A DNA stretch of 64,000 nucleotides from Nematostella vectensis (lineage: Eukaryota > Cnidaria > Anthozoa > Actiniaria > Edwardsiidae), in NCBI RefSeq assembly GCF_932526225.1, contig NC_064046.1, positions 10,317,719 through 10,381,718 of the forward strand, in the 5' to 3' direction. A model generated the notes under the pieces. That model had not been told where the DNA came from, searched no databases, and saw only the letters and a list, made by a program, of their open reading frames with translations. The position numbers were made by a program, and so were the translations under genes. Numbering within the stretch: the stretch's first letter is position 1; each line of letters starts with the position of its first letter. Shown here piece by piece: positions 50,050-61,239 of the stretch.

Positions 50050-50691
50050 ACCTCTATCCTAGCAAAACAATGCTGTAGAAACGTTTATAGTAATAATATG
50101 CCGTTCCCCCGTTTTTAGGGCACTCCATCATCAAATGTTTCCAATCGATTGCTCCGATATAATTGAGGAAATACATACTGACTTTGGAGGGCGTTCCAAA
50201 TAGCATCACACGTTTCTAGGATGATGTTTGAAACAGTTGCCTGGCCAATTCGAAAAGAGAATGACTGGCTCTGTTGCGAGTCTCCCGTCGCAAGTAAACC
50301 TCAGTGTAAACATCAGCCTCTGCTGTCGAAATTGGGCTTCCGTGATTGGCGGGGTTTCTTGACCAAATGTGGGCCCACAAGACTCAATAGATGATGAAAA
50401 CGATCAGGGGACATTCTCAGGAACCTAATGATAAAATTTTCCATCAAAAAGTAATAAAAAAAAAACAGAAATGTGAAACAATGCAATACTTTTGAATACC
50501 TGTAGAAGTACTCTCCTGTCGTGGTGGTGGAGCTCTCGTGCGAGTGTGTGAAAAGCGCCGTAAGTCTGGTAGGTCTGCCTAACACAGAATCCGTGTTTTC
50601 TTCTCTCAGTACGTTTTTATAGCTCGCCGCAGGTGGATAAGAATAAACAAATAAAAGAGAAAAATTGGGCACTCCGATTCAACGCCGCCAT
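50050..50691 (-). pseudogene. PIF/Harbinger transposase remnant
   Basis: ATG at 50689-50691. The frame has RRKHGFCVRQTYQTYGAF and LHHHDRRVLLQ, then a donor at about 50500. The next exon holds FLRMSPDRFHHLLSLVGP. Further on, in shifted frames, are SFSFRIGQATVSNIILETC and NYIGAIDWKHLMMECP, the latter carrying the first catalytic Asp of Harbinger DDE enzymes. The rest of the DDE domain is missing. An in-frame TAA early in exon 1 and at least one frameshift show it is dead. Confidence 0.78.
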
Positions 50692-50699
50692 TTTTATTT

Positions 50700-51555
50700 A
50701 ATTTTGGCGCGTAAACGAACCCCGTCGACAATTGGCACGCTCATATGGAAACACTCAATCGCGAAGATCGTGACCGATCAGTAGAAACGCGGATTGTGGC
50801 AAATGTGACGATCGGTGGCGATTATATGGAAACCAGGCAAAGAAACAAAGAGAAAGAAAAGCTCGCGGATTGTGAGCAATATCATATCCTTTCTTTGAGA
50901 GCCTAAACTTCAGTTGACCAAACATAGTGAATGCCGAAGTAATAAAGGGGCAGGTTGTGACAACTGACAAAGATAGAGATAGATACGTTTATTTCCTTTG
51001 CAGCCGAGGCTTAATTATAGTTGTTATCAGGCTAGTTTTGATTGACAATTGCACAAACTTTGGCTCGGCTAATTGCGTAATATTTCCGGTATCCCATGTG
51101 TGTGCATGTGCCAGATCTTAAACTTCAAAATTGCTTTGAATCACTTTAAATCACTAACAATTGTTTCATAGATTTGATAGATTTAATTTTGTATTTATTC
51201 AGCACAGATACATAAAAAGAAATGGGTTATTTATTATTAACAAATTCCAGACTAGGGGGAAATTGGGTTGAAGAATAGTACCCAAATACAAATACGAGTG
51301 TACAAATACAAATCGACTTCTCTTCAGGACTCTTATCTGGGAAATCAAGCTCTAAGCTTCAAAATGTCAGAGGGCGAAATGAGCCAAGAAGACGAGTGAA
51401 CAATTTTTTAAGGACATTGAGAAACTCTTCTTTTGTAGGACTTATCTTCCTTGCAAACGCTGGTGCTTTAAACAAGAAAAAAACAGGAAACGAAACAAGA
51501 AATTTATAATAGCATTCACTTTACCAACAAATGGGATGAGGTGTATTTAATTTTC
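50700..51555. other. No gene recognised
   Basis: AT-rich spacer between the Harbinger and Merlin remnants. Short frames only. Confidence 0.4.
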
Positions 51556-51589
51556 TCATGGCCGCCTCCTGTTGCCAAGAACGGTTTGG

Positions 51590-52427
51590 TTACCCTCTGC
51601 CGGGTAGGTAGGTATGGTGCCTGGTTTTAAGGCGGAACCATGAAGATTCGATGTGTAGGGTGTGTACATCGGTATTTGGATCGACAAAATTGTACCGGTG
51701 TACAACAACCCTGTGATTGTCCACAACATTTGATTATTGGGCCTGATGGCGTCGATACGCCGCCCAATCATCAGAATGCACCGTGGATACCGGGAGTAGC
51801 GCTTGTTGGGTGATCGGGGGCAGTGTCTGGGCATCTCTCCGTGGTACAAACTGGAAATAGCCTTTGGAAGGGTAATAGGCGGTAGACAGCACGCTAAACA
51901 CCCAATTCTCGAGCATTGGCGACCTTCCACGGTTGTACTTAAATGGAAAAATACAAATAAAATACCTGACACAATTTATCGAATATAAAAAACAAATACC
52001 AGGTAAAAACAATTGTACTCCCCTTTTTATATTAGAATTTTCATATCGCATTCTGGGTAATAATAAATAAGATCAGATGTTAATAGCTGTTAGGTAAGGT
52101 GTACCTTTGGCTTGTGGTTGAATCTGCTCTCGTCAATCTGGCAGACAACGCCGGGCCTCCGAATGCTATCACAGGCCGTCGTTGCACATCTTCTGCAGAG
52201 ATGTCTCTGGTTCTAGCTGATATATCGCCCACAGCTTGTTCACCTACATCCCCAATCTCTGCAGATGTCTCCTGCTTCAACTTTTTTGCCCAAGAATGCA
52301 TTATGATGACAATTTTAGAAAGTTCAATTCTTGGGAACCCGGCGAAGAAGGATTCATTCCTCACCGATTCCCTGCGATGGAAGTTTGGGCACCTGTTTAA
52401 TATGACACCCGAGTAAAGCAACCACAA
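51590..52427 (-). pseudogene. Merlin (IS1016-like) transposase remnant with one intron
   Basis: The first exon (52427-52105) has RRESVRNESFFAGFPRIELS and, after a one-base frameshift, PGVVCQIDESRFNHKPK with the first catalytic Asp. A donor (AAG before GTACAC) and an acceptor (CATTTAAG) remove 52104-51938. Exon 2 (51937-51590) continues YNRGRSPMLENWVF, SKGYFQFVPRRDAQTLPPI, VHSDDWAAYRR with the second Asp, and FVDPNTDVHTLHIESSW. A TAA at 51734-51736 interrupts exon 2 in frame. Motif order matches Merlin transposases, relatives of bacterial IS1016/ISXO2. Confidence 0.8.
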
Positions 52428-53950
52428 CGATAATGTTTTTGTTGTGTTTTGTGATCTATCTATTAGTACGTAGCCTGCTAGCCGGTAGGCTCTATTTCCA
52501 GCCTATTTCAATCCTCTACTGGGTTCATTCGGAAATATTTGTTTCGGTGTTTTTGGATTCCTGTGACCAAATAGCAAGCATGCGTACAGCCGGAAATAAA
52601 CCCTTGTTTATATACTGGTACATACTTTACAAAACATTGACAATTACAGTATTTTGTCCACTGTATACGTTACGTTAAGTCACTTGCAGTTTTTGTATAC
52701 TTTGCAAAGCAAATGTTTGAACATCCACATCTTGTAGTATATTGATGGTTGCCCATCATGGTGCCCTTTGATGAGCTCTTCTTTTTCATTTTGCGTATAG
52801 AGCCCTGATAAGTAAAAGTAAGGTATACTATATTATTAAAATAACAGCTATTGTGAGATAAGATTCTGTATTGAATTAATCTCAAAATCTGTAAATGTAA
52901 CTTCTCATGCATCTTATTTGTCTGCTTTATGAGAAATAATCGGTAGAGCAGCTTCTATGGTAGTTCTTAGCATTTAAAAAACTCCAGGAAAATATTTTGT
53001 TTTGAAAATTTTGAGTTCATACTTTTTGCATACTGTCTTCCTGCCATTTTTAAGGGTGCTGTCTTCAGCCCCACAATTTGCTGTCCATTATGCTGCAAAC
53101 CTCCTTATACCTTGACAAAAAGTATCTCTTACAAATCATACAGTGGCAACTTATGGGAGGTTATCCAAATTTTGGGAACACTACTAACTATAATTTAAGG
53201 GGTGGAAATTCGAGAATTGTTTTACCACGCCCAAAAAGTCAAGTCCTTCAGTTTTAGAGTCCTCCACGGTTTCAAACAGTTCAGACAGAACCTCTTTACC
53301 TAGATTGTAATTGATCTTGAAATTATGCGTTCGTCGACCCGACCCGACCCGACCTGACCAATCAAACCGAATCATTCTCATCCCGCAAAAAGGTCAATAC
53401 AAATAGCCTTTTCAGATGCAAATTGCCGGTGATAACGATAATTAGCGTGGTATAGGTGTCAAAAGAGATCAGATCGAGAAGATGACTTTAGAAATTAAAA
53501 GGAGTAGCCATCAAGACAAGGCAACTACTTACAAGGGTAGCAGTTTGCTTAAATCCATTTAACTTAAATTGTTCTCTTTTCTTGCATAGTACTGGCAATC
53601 ACTTGCATGGGCGGTGTCTTTGCAGTACAATTGCTGTGTCAGTAGCTTGTTCATAAGGACAAAATCTGCCACCTTTCTCAAATTTGCATTGGCCTTTCTC
53701 CTGTCACAATACAGGCAAACATTTGCATGGGCTGGGTCTTTCTTGTGTTGTGATTGGATAATTGACAAAGCATTTTGTTTTTGCTTTAAGTAGCAGCACT
53801 ATGCGAAGGTATGATTGTAGCTTATATGTGCTATCGTTCTCAAGTGCTGCTTTTCCCCTTGGGTGCGGCTGCATTGTGGATTATCACCCACCATGCATTT
53901 GGCGTTGTTTGCCCTCACCTTTACTGGGCAATTTTTAGATTTATCAGAGC
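52428..53950. other. No firm gene; short repeats
   Basis: Includes a short CGACC run at 53335-53357 and two similar blocks containing TTGCATGGGC.G.GTCTTTC (about 53603 and 53724). A minus-strand stretch near 53295-53225 (KEVLSELFETVEDS) has an acceptor-like start and could be an exon, without a family match. Confidence 0.35.
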
Positions 53951-54353
53951 AAATTATATATTTTGACAAATTTTATTAATAAAGCGGCTTTGGGCTAACA
54001 GCCCATAGCCATTATGATTCAAACACTGTCTTGTCTTGTATCCACGCCCAGTAAACAAAGCGCGGGTTAAAGCAGCTCTCGTTATATGGATGCTAAGTGG
54101 GGAAAGCATAAATGGTAAATAGTGCGCCAGTCGGCCGAATGTTTTTTTGGGCACTACCCCAACTGGGTGGCATTGAAAGTTAGGTAATTGGGGCGCGGAG
54201 AACAGGCCTGCCATACGGCCTAGGTTGACCTCTTATGTTTTTTGAAATTATCTCAGGGTGCTCCCGAGCTGAAATAAGATTAGGTGAAACACGAGACTTT
54301 TTGGTGCCATCCAAACCAATGCGTCACCGAAACGTAACTAATTAAAAATAAAG

Positions 54354-54780
54354 TTACAAATTCCCGATCTGGATGGGGAGAGTTCCTGTTCTAGAAGATC
54401 TATTCTTTGTGCCTAGGCGCTGGCCTGCGGATGCGGAGATTCCGGCGCAACACTGGTGAGCGGGATGGGGGTCGTCGCATTTTTGGTAAACGTGGGAATA
54501 GATGCTGGGTTGACGGGAACAGCCGGTGACTCGGTTGAAGTCGAAGCACACGGAAGGGCAGTCTTCAGAGCGATGGAAGGGGGCCAGTGCCTCGTCCAGT
54601 AGGCGATTGAGGCCCAAGGGAAACGCAGAGCCAGGAGTGCTGAGGCTTTCCGTGCCTTCGCTTGCGACGACTGGTGATGGTGGAGGGTCCTGTTGTGGTG
54701 GCCGCCAACTTGCGAGAGCGTCGGACACAGTTTTCTGTATGACAGACAGCTGGGCTTCCAAAAAGCCGGTCGGATCAGTC
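54354..54780 (-). pseudogene. gag-like ORF with zinc-finger region, array unit 1
   Basis: Frame reads DPTGFLEAQLSVIQKTVSD, a Pro-rich linker, then CFDFNRVTGC..HVYQKCDDPHPAHQC. Spacing is like the Cys/His region in ORF1 proteins of cnidarian retroelements, but the expected HVC is HVY. It is joined to the SAP-like ORF only by a change of frame. Complete to its stop at 54354. Confidence 0.55.
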
Positions 54781-54990
54781 GGATGACTGGTGGGCGCTTG
54801 GCGCCCCCTTTGCCGCTCGGGGCTGAAGGTGAAGCCTCCTCAGTCCTTGAGTGGCTTGCCGGAGGCGATCTATTTGTTGCTGCTGTGTTCCACCAGAGGG
54901 AAGGTTGAGGGCTTGTAGTCGCAGACCAAGCACCTCGGTAGAGAGGCGAGAGAACTCATCTCCTCCAGACAAACGCGAACGTTTAGGCAT
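54775..54990 (-). CDS. SAP-like short ORF, array unit 1
   Basis: ATG at 54988-54990 follows a good promoter by about 85 bases. 71 residues: MPKRSRLSGGDEF, then LSTEVLGLRLQALNLPSGGT and QIDRLRQATQ, the helix-turn-helix pattern of SAP DNA-binding domains (about residues 16-45). The frame ends at TGA shortly after GAPSAHQSSD, while the gag-like frame runs on beside it, so the original product was probably one longer protein. Confidence 0.55.
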   Translation of the reverse strand: MPKRSRLSGGDEFSRLSTEVLGLRLQALNLPSGGTQQQQIDRLRQATQGLRRLHLQPRAAKGAPSAHQSSD

Positions 54991-55073
54991 ATTTAACCGA
55001 TTTTCAAATGTTTTTTTACAGTACACGTAGCTTATTAAGCGAAAGAGCGTATGACTTTACTTTAGGTGTGGCG

Positions 55074-55099
55074 CTTTATATAGGTAGATAGCGACCAAT
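55074..55099 (-). promoter_or_regulatory. TATA and inverted CCAAT boxes, array unit 1
   Basis: On the minus strand ATTGG (55095-55099) precedes TATATAAAG (55074-55082) by 12 bases. The ATG of the SAP-like ORF lies about 85 bases downstream. Confidence 0.55.
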
Positions 55100-55586
55100 A
55101 AGAATTAAGATCGTGTATAGTGAGGTATCTCACGTGAAACATATTGAGTAATACCTGTGCTATCGTAGCATGATACGTGTACCCGTACGATATAATTTAT
55201 GAGTGATCTTTGAGCCTGGCTTCGGCTCCATTAACGGAAATTACCGTCCCCAGTGGTGACGTTAATTTTGGATTAAACGTTATCAAATTCACATTGAAAT
55301 ATGTACATCAAGAAATGCTTATGTTTTTCTTCCAACTCTTTTTTTATTGGATAATCTTGAAAAAGTTTGAATTCGCCGACAATGTCTTCATTCCCTAAAG
55401 TGAAAATATGTTATTATTCATTATTACATCAATACGTAGCCGGATCGCCTCACACACTTGTTTGTTGGCTGTCTTTGCTATTATATCCAAATATTTGTCC
55501 ATTATCTAAAAAAAATAAAAAAGAAATGAAGAGTCGCAAACCATGGCCCCTCTTATCAGAAATCCTTGTTAAGCCGTTTCTTATGC

Positions 55587-56049
55587 TTAGCTTTCTTTAA
55601 ATGTAAATCGTTTGCACAAGTTTTTTTTAAGATGCCCAATATTCCAGCCCTCAGGCATGATGGTTTTCATGAGGGCAGCTTGAACAGTGGGCATGTTCAA
55701 CTTGAGTGTTCCTCCAGTGAACCTTTCAACTGGAGGGTCCCTCCAGTGAACCTTTCCTATGACCTGGAACTGGGCGTCTGACCATATGGCCTCCACCTAG
55801 GATAAAATCAAGTCCCATTTTGATTGTTTCTTTTTTAATTAAGGAGTTTAAATTACCTTGGCACGTCGGTTTTCATATATCAATCGTCGATGGCAGCTTT
55901 CAAAGGCTGTCATGTCTATCTCACAGCAAAAGACATGGCCGTCGCCGTTCACCTCTACGGTCACATTTGCGAACTTCTGCTTTTCATAAACAGTTACAAC
56001 CATTTCCCTTTTGGGCTTTCTGAAGCTTCCCCCCTTCTTTTCCAGAAAA
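55587..56049 (-). CDS. Unidentified spliced gene, array unit 1 (two exons seen)
   Basis: Exon 56049-55857 follows a pyrimidine-rich acceptor (TTCTCGGTTAG) and reads KGGSFRKPKREMVVTVYEK, then ANVTVEVNGDGHVFCCEID and RRLIYENRRAK to a GTAATT donor. Exon 55796-55587 starts after ATCCTAG in the matching phase with VEAIWSDAQFQVIGKVHW and ends KNLCKRFTFKES. An ATG at 56001-56003 could start translation, but the frame is open upstream and that ATG is ATT in the other copies. An upstream piece (LSIPAKRAKKEESPEEE, about 56255-56190) may belong to it. No family recognised. Confidence 0.5.
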
Positions 56050-57078
56050 CTAACCGAGAAAGAAGTGGGGGAAGTTGCTGTATGCCTTAGCTACATACTG
56101 GCCTTGTGTCCTGAGACCTGAGAAAGAGCGAAATTTGGCACAAATCACGGTATATATAAAGAAAAAGAAAAACAGCAAAGTCAAAACAAAGCTGTGCATT
56201 CTTCCTCAGGACTTTCTTCCTTCTTCGCCCTTTTTGCTGGTATCGACAATTCCTGTAGTTTAAATTTTTAAAATTTTATTTTAAGTTATAATTTGGCTTA
56301 GTATAGGATTGGGTTGCTAGCATACAATACATTTATTCAAACTCGCTTATCGGACTATCGTGACAAATTTATATTATCTGCTTGTTTCTGTTTGAGTATT
56401 TATTTCACAGAGAGATATAAGTGGATTGCAAAGAAGCAAAGAACGAGTAATTTTCGTGTGAATTCTCCACATCTTTATGCTAGTATAAAGCAACATAAAT
56501 ACCTTCTTTACGCAAGTTTACGTACGCCCAACCCTCATTATATTATAACCTTATGTACATAGGTGTAAAGATAACATTTCCCCAATTCACATTTACGCAA
56601 TTTGCCAAACAAAAATAGTCTTTAGTGTGCTGTTATTTTATTGTCTTTATCATAATCTTTGTACTTTGACTTACAAAAACAGTAACATATAATGGTTTTT
56701 GGCAATATACATATATATCATATATTAAAAAAGCTACTTTTCCTTTGTCAAAAATGTCCATAGTTCTCAAACGGAAAATAATCATAAACAAGCTAGAGTC
56801 AATGCGTTGGTGATATTGCCCACTCCACCGGGTTATCTGGAGCTGGCCTAATTGACAACTGTTAATAACTGTTAATTAATAAAGCGGCTTTGGGCTAACA
56901 GCCCATAGCCATTATGATTCAAACACTGTCTTGTCTTGTATCCACGCCCAGTAAACAAAGCGCGGGTTAAAGCAGCTCTCGTTATATGGATGCTAAGTGG
57001 GGAAAGCATAAATGATAAATAGTGCGCCAGTCGGCCGAATGTTTTTTGGGCACTACCCCGACTGGGTGGCATTGAAAG

Positions 57079-57397
57079 TTAGGTAATTAGGGCGCATAGA
57101 ACAGGCCTGCCATACGGCCTAGTAGGTTGACGGGAACAGCCGGTGACTCGGTTGAAGTCAAAGCACACGGAAGGGCAGTCTTCAGAGCGATGGAAGGGGG
57201 CCAGTGCCTCGTCCAGTAGGCGATTGAGGCCCACGGGAGATGCAAAGCCAGGAGTGCTGAGGCTTTCCGTGCCTTCGCTTGCGACGACTGGTGGTGGTGG
57301 AGGGTCCTGTTGTGGTGGCCGCCAACTTGCGAGAGCGTCGGACACAGTTTTCCGTATGACAGACAGCTGGGCTTCCAAAAAGCCGGTCGGATCAGTC
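57079..57397 (-). pseudogene. gag-like ORF, array unit 2, truncated
   Basis: Same ORF as in unit 1 but the deletion cuts it right after CFDFNRVTGCSRQP, removing the His and later Cys of the zinc-finger region. It then reads into unrelated sequence (RPYGRPVLCALIT). Confidence 0.6.
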
Positions 57398-57607
57398 GGA
57401 TGACTGGTGGGCGCTTGGCGCCCCCTTTGCCGCTTGGGGCTGAAGGTGAAGCCTCCTCAGACCTTGAGTGGCTTGCCGGAGGCGATCTATTTGTTGCTGC
57501 TGTGTTCCACCAGAGGGAAGGTTGAGGGCTTGTAGTCGCAGACCAAGCACCTCGGTAGAGAGGCGAGAGAACTCATCTCCTCCAGACAAACGCGAACGTT
57601 TAGGCAT
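57392..57607 (-). CDS. SAP-like short ORF, array unit 2
   Basis: Nearly identical to unit 1, ATG at 57605-57607, same TGA stop. Confidence 0.5.
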   Translation of the reverse strand: MPKRSRLSGGDEFSRLSTEVLGLRLQALNLPSGGTQQQQIDRLRQATQGLRRLHLQPQAAKGAPSAHQSSD

Positions 57608-57690
57608 ATTTAACCGATTTTCAAATGTTTCTTTACAGTACACGTAGCTTATTAAGCGAAAGAGCGTATGACTTTACTTTATGTGTGGCG

Positions 57691-57716
57691 CTTTATATAT
57701 GTAGATAGCGACCAAT
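57691..57716 (-). promoter_or_regulatory. TATA and inverted CCAAT boxes, array unit 2
   Basis: Same arrangement as unit 1 (TATATAAAG at 57691-57699, ATTGG at 57712-57716). Confidence 0.5.
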
Positions 57717-58226
57717 AAGAATTAAGATCGTGTATAGTGAGGTATCTCACGTGAAACATATTGAGTAATACCTGTGCTATCGTAGCATGATACGTGTACC
57801 CGTACGATATAATTTATGAGTGACCTTTGAGCCTGGCTTCGGCTCCATTAACGGAAATTACCGTCCCCAGTGGTGACGTTAATTTTGGATTAAACGTTAT
57901 CAAATTCACATTGAAATATGTACATCAAGAAATGCTTATGTTTTTCTTCCAACTCTTTTTTTTTTGATAATCTTGAAAAAGTTTGAATTCGCCGACAATG
58001 TCTTCATTCCCTAAAGTGAAAATATGTTATTATTCATTATTACATCCATACGTAGCCGGATCGCCTCACATACTTGTTTGTTGGCTGTCTTTGCTATTAT
58101 ATCCAAATATTTGTCCATTATCTAAAAAAAATAACAAAGAAATGAAGAGTCACAAACCATGGCCCGTCTCGCCCTATAACAGCCAAAAATACAGTAAAAT
58201 GAAGAAAACGCTCCAAGCCCCTCTTA

Positions 58227-58722
58227 TCAGAAATCCTTGTTAAGCCGTTTCTTATGCTTAGCTTTCTTTAAATGTAAATCGTTTGCACAAGTTTTTTTTT
58301 TAAGATGCCCAATATTCCAGCCCTCAGGCATGATGGTTTTCATGAGGGCAGCTTGAACAGTGGGCATGTTCAACTTGAATGTTCCTCCAGTGAACCTTTC
58401 AACTGGAGGGTCCCTCCAGTGAACCTTTCCTATGGCCTGGAACTGGGCGTCTGACCATATCGCCTCCACCTAGGATAAAATCAAGTCCCATTTTGATTGT
58501 TTCTTTTTTAATTAAGGAGTTTAAATTACCTTGGCACGTCGGTTTTCATATATCAAGCGTCGATGGCAGCTTTCAAAGGCTGTCATGTCTATCTCACAGC
58601 AAAAGACATGACCGTCGCCGTTCACCTCTACGGTCACATTTGCGAACTTCTGCTTTTCATAAACAGTTACAACAATTTCCCTTTTGGGCTTTCTGAAGCT
58701 TCCCCCCTTCTTTTCCAGAAAA
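58227..58722 (-). CDS. Unidentified spliced gene, array unit 2 (two exons seen)
   Basis: Exons 58722-58530 and 58469-58227, with splice sites and phase as in unit 1. The ATG of unit 1 is ATT here, so an upstream start is needed. A run of 10 A after GHL (8 in unit 1) shifts the frame, giving a basic tail (LHLKKAKHKKRLNKDF) in place of CKRFTFKES. Confidence 0.45.
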
Positions 58723-59909
58723 CTAACCGAGAAAGAAGTGGGGGAAGTTGCTGTATGCCTTAGCTACATACTGGCCTTGTGTCCTGAGACCTAAGAAAGA
58801 GCGAAATTTGGCACAAATCACGGTATATATAAAGAAAAAGAAAAACAGCAAAGTCAAAACAAAGCTGTGCATTCTTCCTCAGGACTTTCTTCCTTCTTCG
58901 CCCTTTTTGCTGGTATCGACAATTCCTGTAGTTTAATTTTTTTAAATTTTATTTTAAGTTATAATTTGGCTTAGTATAGGATTGGGTTGCTAGCATACAA
59001 TACATTTATTCAAACTCGCTTATCCGACTATCGTGACAAATTTATATTATCTGCTTGTTTCTGTTTGAGTATTTATTTCACAGAGAGATATAAGTGGATT
59101 GCAAAGAAGCAACGAATGAGTAATTTTCGGGTGAATTCTCCACATCTTTATGCTAGTATAAAGCAACCTAAATACCTTCTTTACGCAAGTTTACGTACGC
59201 CCAACCCTCATTATATTATAACCTTACGTACATAGGTGTAAAGATAACATTTCCCCAATTCACATTTACGCAATTTGCCAAACAAAAATAGTCTTTAGTG
59301 TGCTGTTATTTTATTGTCTTTATCATAATCTTTGTACTTTGACTTACAAAAACAGTAACATATAATGGTTTTTGGCAATATACATATATATCAAATATTA
59401 AAAAAGCTACTTTTCCTCTGTCAAAAATGTCCATAGTTCTCAAACGGAAAATAATCATAAACAAGCTAGAGTCAATGCGTTGGTGATATTGCCCACTCCA
59501 CCGGGTTATCTGGAGCTGGCCTAATTGACAACTGTTAATAACTGTTAATTAATAAAGCGGCTTTGGGCTAACAGCCCATAGCCATTATGATTCAAACACT
59601 GTCTTGTCTTGTATCCACGCCCAGTAAACAAAGCGCGGGTTAAAGCAGCTCTCGTTATATGGATGCTAAGTGGGGAAAGCATAAATGATAAATATTGCGC
59701 CAGTCGGCCGAATGTTTTTTGGGCACTACCCCAACTGGGTGGCATTGAAAGTTAGGTAATTGGGGCGCGGAGAACAGGCCTGCCATACGGCCTAGGTTGA
59801 CCTCTTATGTTTTTTGAAATTATCTCAGGGTGCTCCCGAGCTGAAATAAGATTAGGTGAAACACAAGACTTTTGGGTGCCATCCAAACCAATGCGTCACC
59901 GAAACGTAA

Positions 59910-60378
59910 CTAATTAAGAATAAAGTTACAAATTCCCGATCTGGATGGGAAGATAGTGCCTGTTCTAGAAGATCTATTCTTTGTGCCTAGGCGCTGGCCT
60001 GCGGATGCGGAGATTCCGGCGCAACACTGGTGAGCGGGATGGGGGTCGGCGCATTTTTGGTAAACGTAGGGATACATGCTGGGTTGACGGGAACAGCCTG
60101 TGACTCGGTTGAAGTCGAAGCACACGGAAGGGCAGTCTTCAGAGCGATGGAAGGGGGCCAGTGCCTCGTACAGCAGGCGATTGAGGCCCAAGGGAGACGC
60201 AGAGCCAGGAGTGCTGAGGCTTTCCGTGCCTTCGCTTGCGACGACTGGTGGTGGTGGAGGGTCCTGTTGTGGTGGCCGCCAACTTGCGAGAGCGTCGGAC
60301 ACAGTTTTCCGTATGACAGACAGCTGGGCTTCCAAAAAGCCGGTCGGATCAGTCGGATGACTGGTGGGCGCTTGGCGC
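59910..60378 (-). pseudogene. gag-like ORF, array unit 3, cut from its promoter
   Basis: Reads PTDPTGFLEAQLSVIRK through the zinc-finger region (CFDFNRVTGC..PHPAHQC) to its stop at 59910. Upstream of 60378 the normal SAP-like region is replaced by the reversed segment. Confidence 0.55.
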
Positions 60379-60746
60379 CATGCTACGATAGCACAGGTAT
60401 TACTCAATATGTTTCACGTGAGATACCTCACTATACACGATCTTAATTCTTATTGGTCGCTATCTACCTATATAAAGCGCCACACCTAAAGTAAAGTCAT
60501 ACGCTCTTTCGCTTAATAAGCTACGTGTACTGTAAAGAAACATTTGAAAATCGGTTAAATATGCCTAAACGTTCGCGTTTGTCTGGAGGAGATGAGTTCT
60601 CTCGCCTCTCTACCGAGGTGCTTGGTCTGCGACTACAAGCCCTCAACCTTCCCTCTGGTGGAACACAGCAGCAACAAATAGATCGCCTCCGGCAAGCCAC
60701 TCAAGGCCTGAGGAGGCTTCACCTTCAACCCCGAGTGGCAAAGGGG
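60379..60746. other. 368-bp clean inversion
   Basis: In unit 4 the corresponding 368 bases are 63335-63702. Unit 3 carries their reverse complement between the same flanks (GGCGC on the left, ATACGTG on the right) with no base lost or gained. The segment holds promoter, 5' leader, start codon and the whole SAP-like region. Confidence 0.88.
60452..60477 (+). promoter_or_regulatory. Inverted TATA/CCAAT promoter, array unit 3
   Basis: ATTGG (60452-60456) and TATATAAAG (60469-60477), here on the plus strand because of the inversion. Confidence 0.5.
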
Positions 60747-60776
60747 ATACGTGTACCCGTACGATATAATTTATGA
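60561..60776 (+). CDS. SAP-like short ORF, array unit 3, reversed
   Basis: ATG at 60561-60563. Same protein as the other units up to VAKG, then the inversion joint adds IRVPVRYNL before a stop. It is no longer joined to the gag-like frame. Confidence 0.5.
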   Translation: MPKRSRLSGGDEFSRLSTEVLGLRLQALNLPSGGTQQQQIDRLRQATQGLRRLHLQPRVAKGIRVPVRYNL

Positions 60777-61239
60777 GTGACCTTTGAGCCTGGCTTCGGC
60801 TCCATTAACGGAAATTACCGTCCCCAGTGGTGACGTTAATTTTGGATTAAACGTTATCAAATTCAATTGAAATATGTACATCAAGAAATGCTTATGTTTT
60901 TCTCCCAACTCTTTTTTTATTGGATAATCTTGAAAAAGTTTGAATTCGCCGACAATGTCTTCATTCCCTAAAGTGAAAATATGTTATTATTCATTATTAC
61001 ATCCATACGTAGCCGGATCGCCTCACATACTTGTTTGTTGGCTGTCTTTGCTATTATATCCAAATATTTGTCCATTATCTAAAAAAAATAATAAAGAAAT
61101 GAAGAGTCACAAACCATGGCCCGTCTCGCCCTATAACAGCCAAAAATACAGTAAAATGAAGAAAACGCTCCAAGCCCCTCTTATCAGAAATCCTTGTTAA
61201 GCCGTTTCTTATGCTTAGCTTTCTTTAAATGTAAATCGT

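Larger units (their letters stand above)
53975..56874. repeat. 2.96-kb array, unit 1 (2,900 bp)
   Basis: ATTAATAAAGCGGCTTTGGG starts here and recurs at 56875, 59548 and 62504 in the same direction. The sequence to the left is unique, so this is the array edge. Confidence 0.9.
56875..59547. repeat. 2.96-kb array, unit 2 (2,673 bp, internal deletion)
   Basis: Head-to-tail copy. About 285 bases between CGGCCTAG and GGTTGACGGG are missing compared with units 1, 3 and 4. Confidence 0.9.

Noticed and set aside
56314..56562. Plus-strand ORFs repeated in the 2.96-kb units (LAYNTFIQTRL, AAFKGCHVYLTA)
   Set aside because: They recur only because the DNA is duplicated. The second is the antisense of an exon of the unidentified spliced gene.
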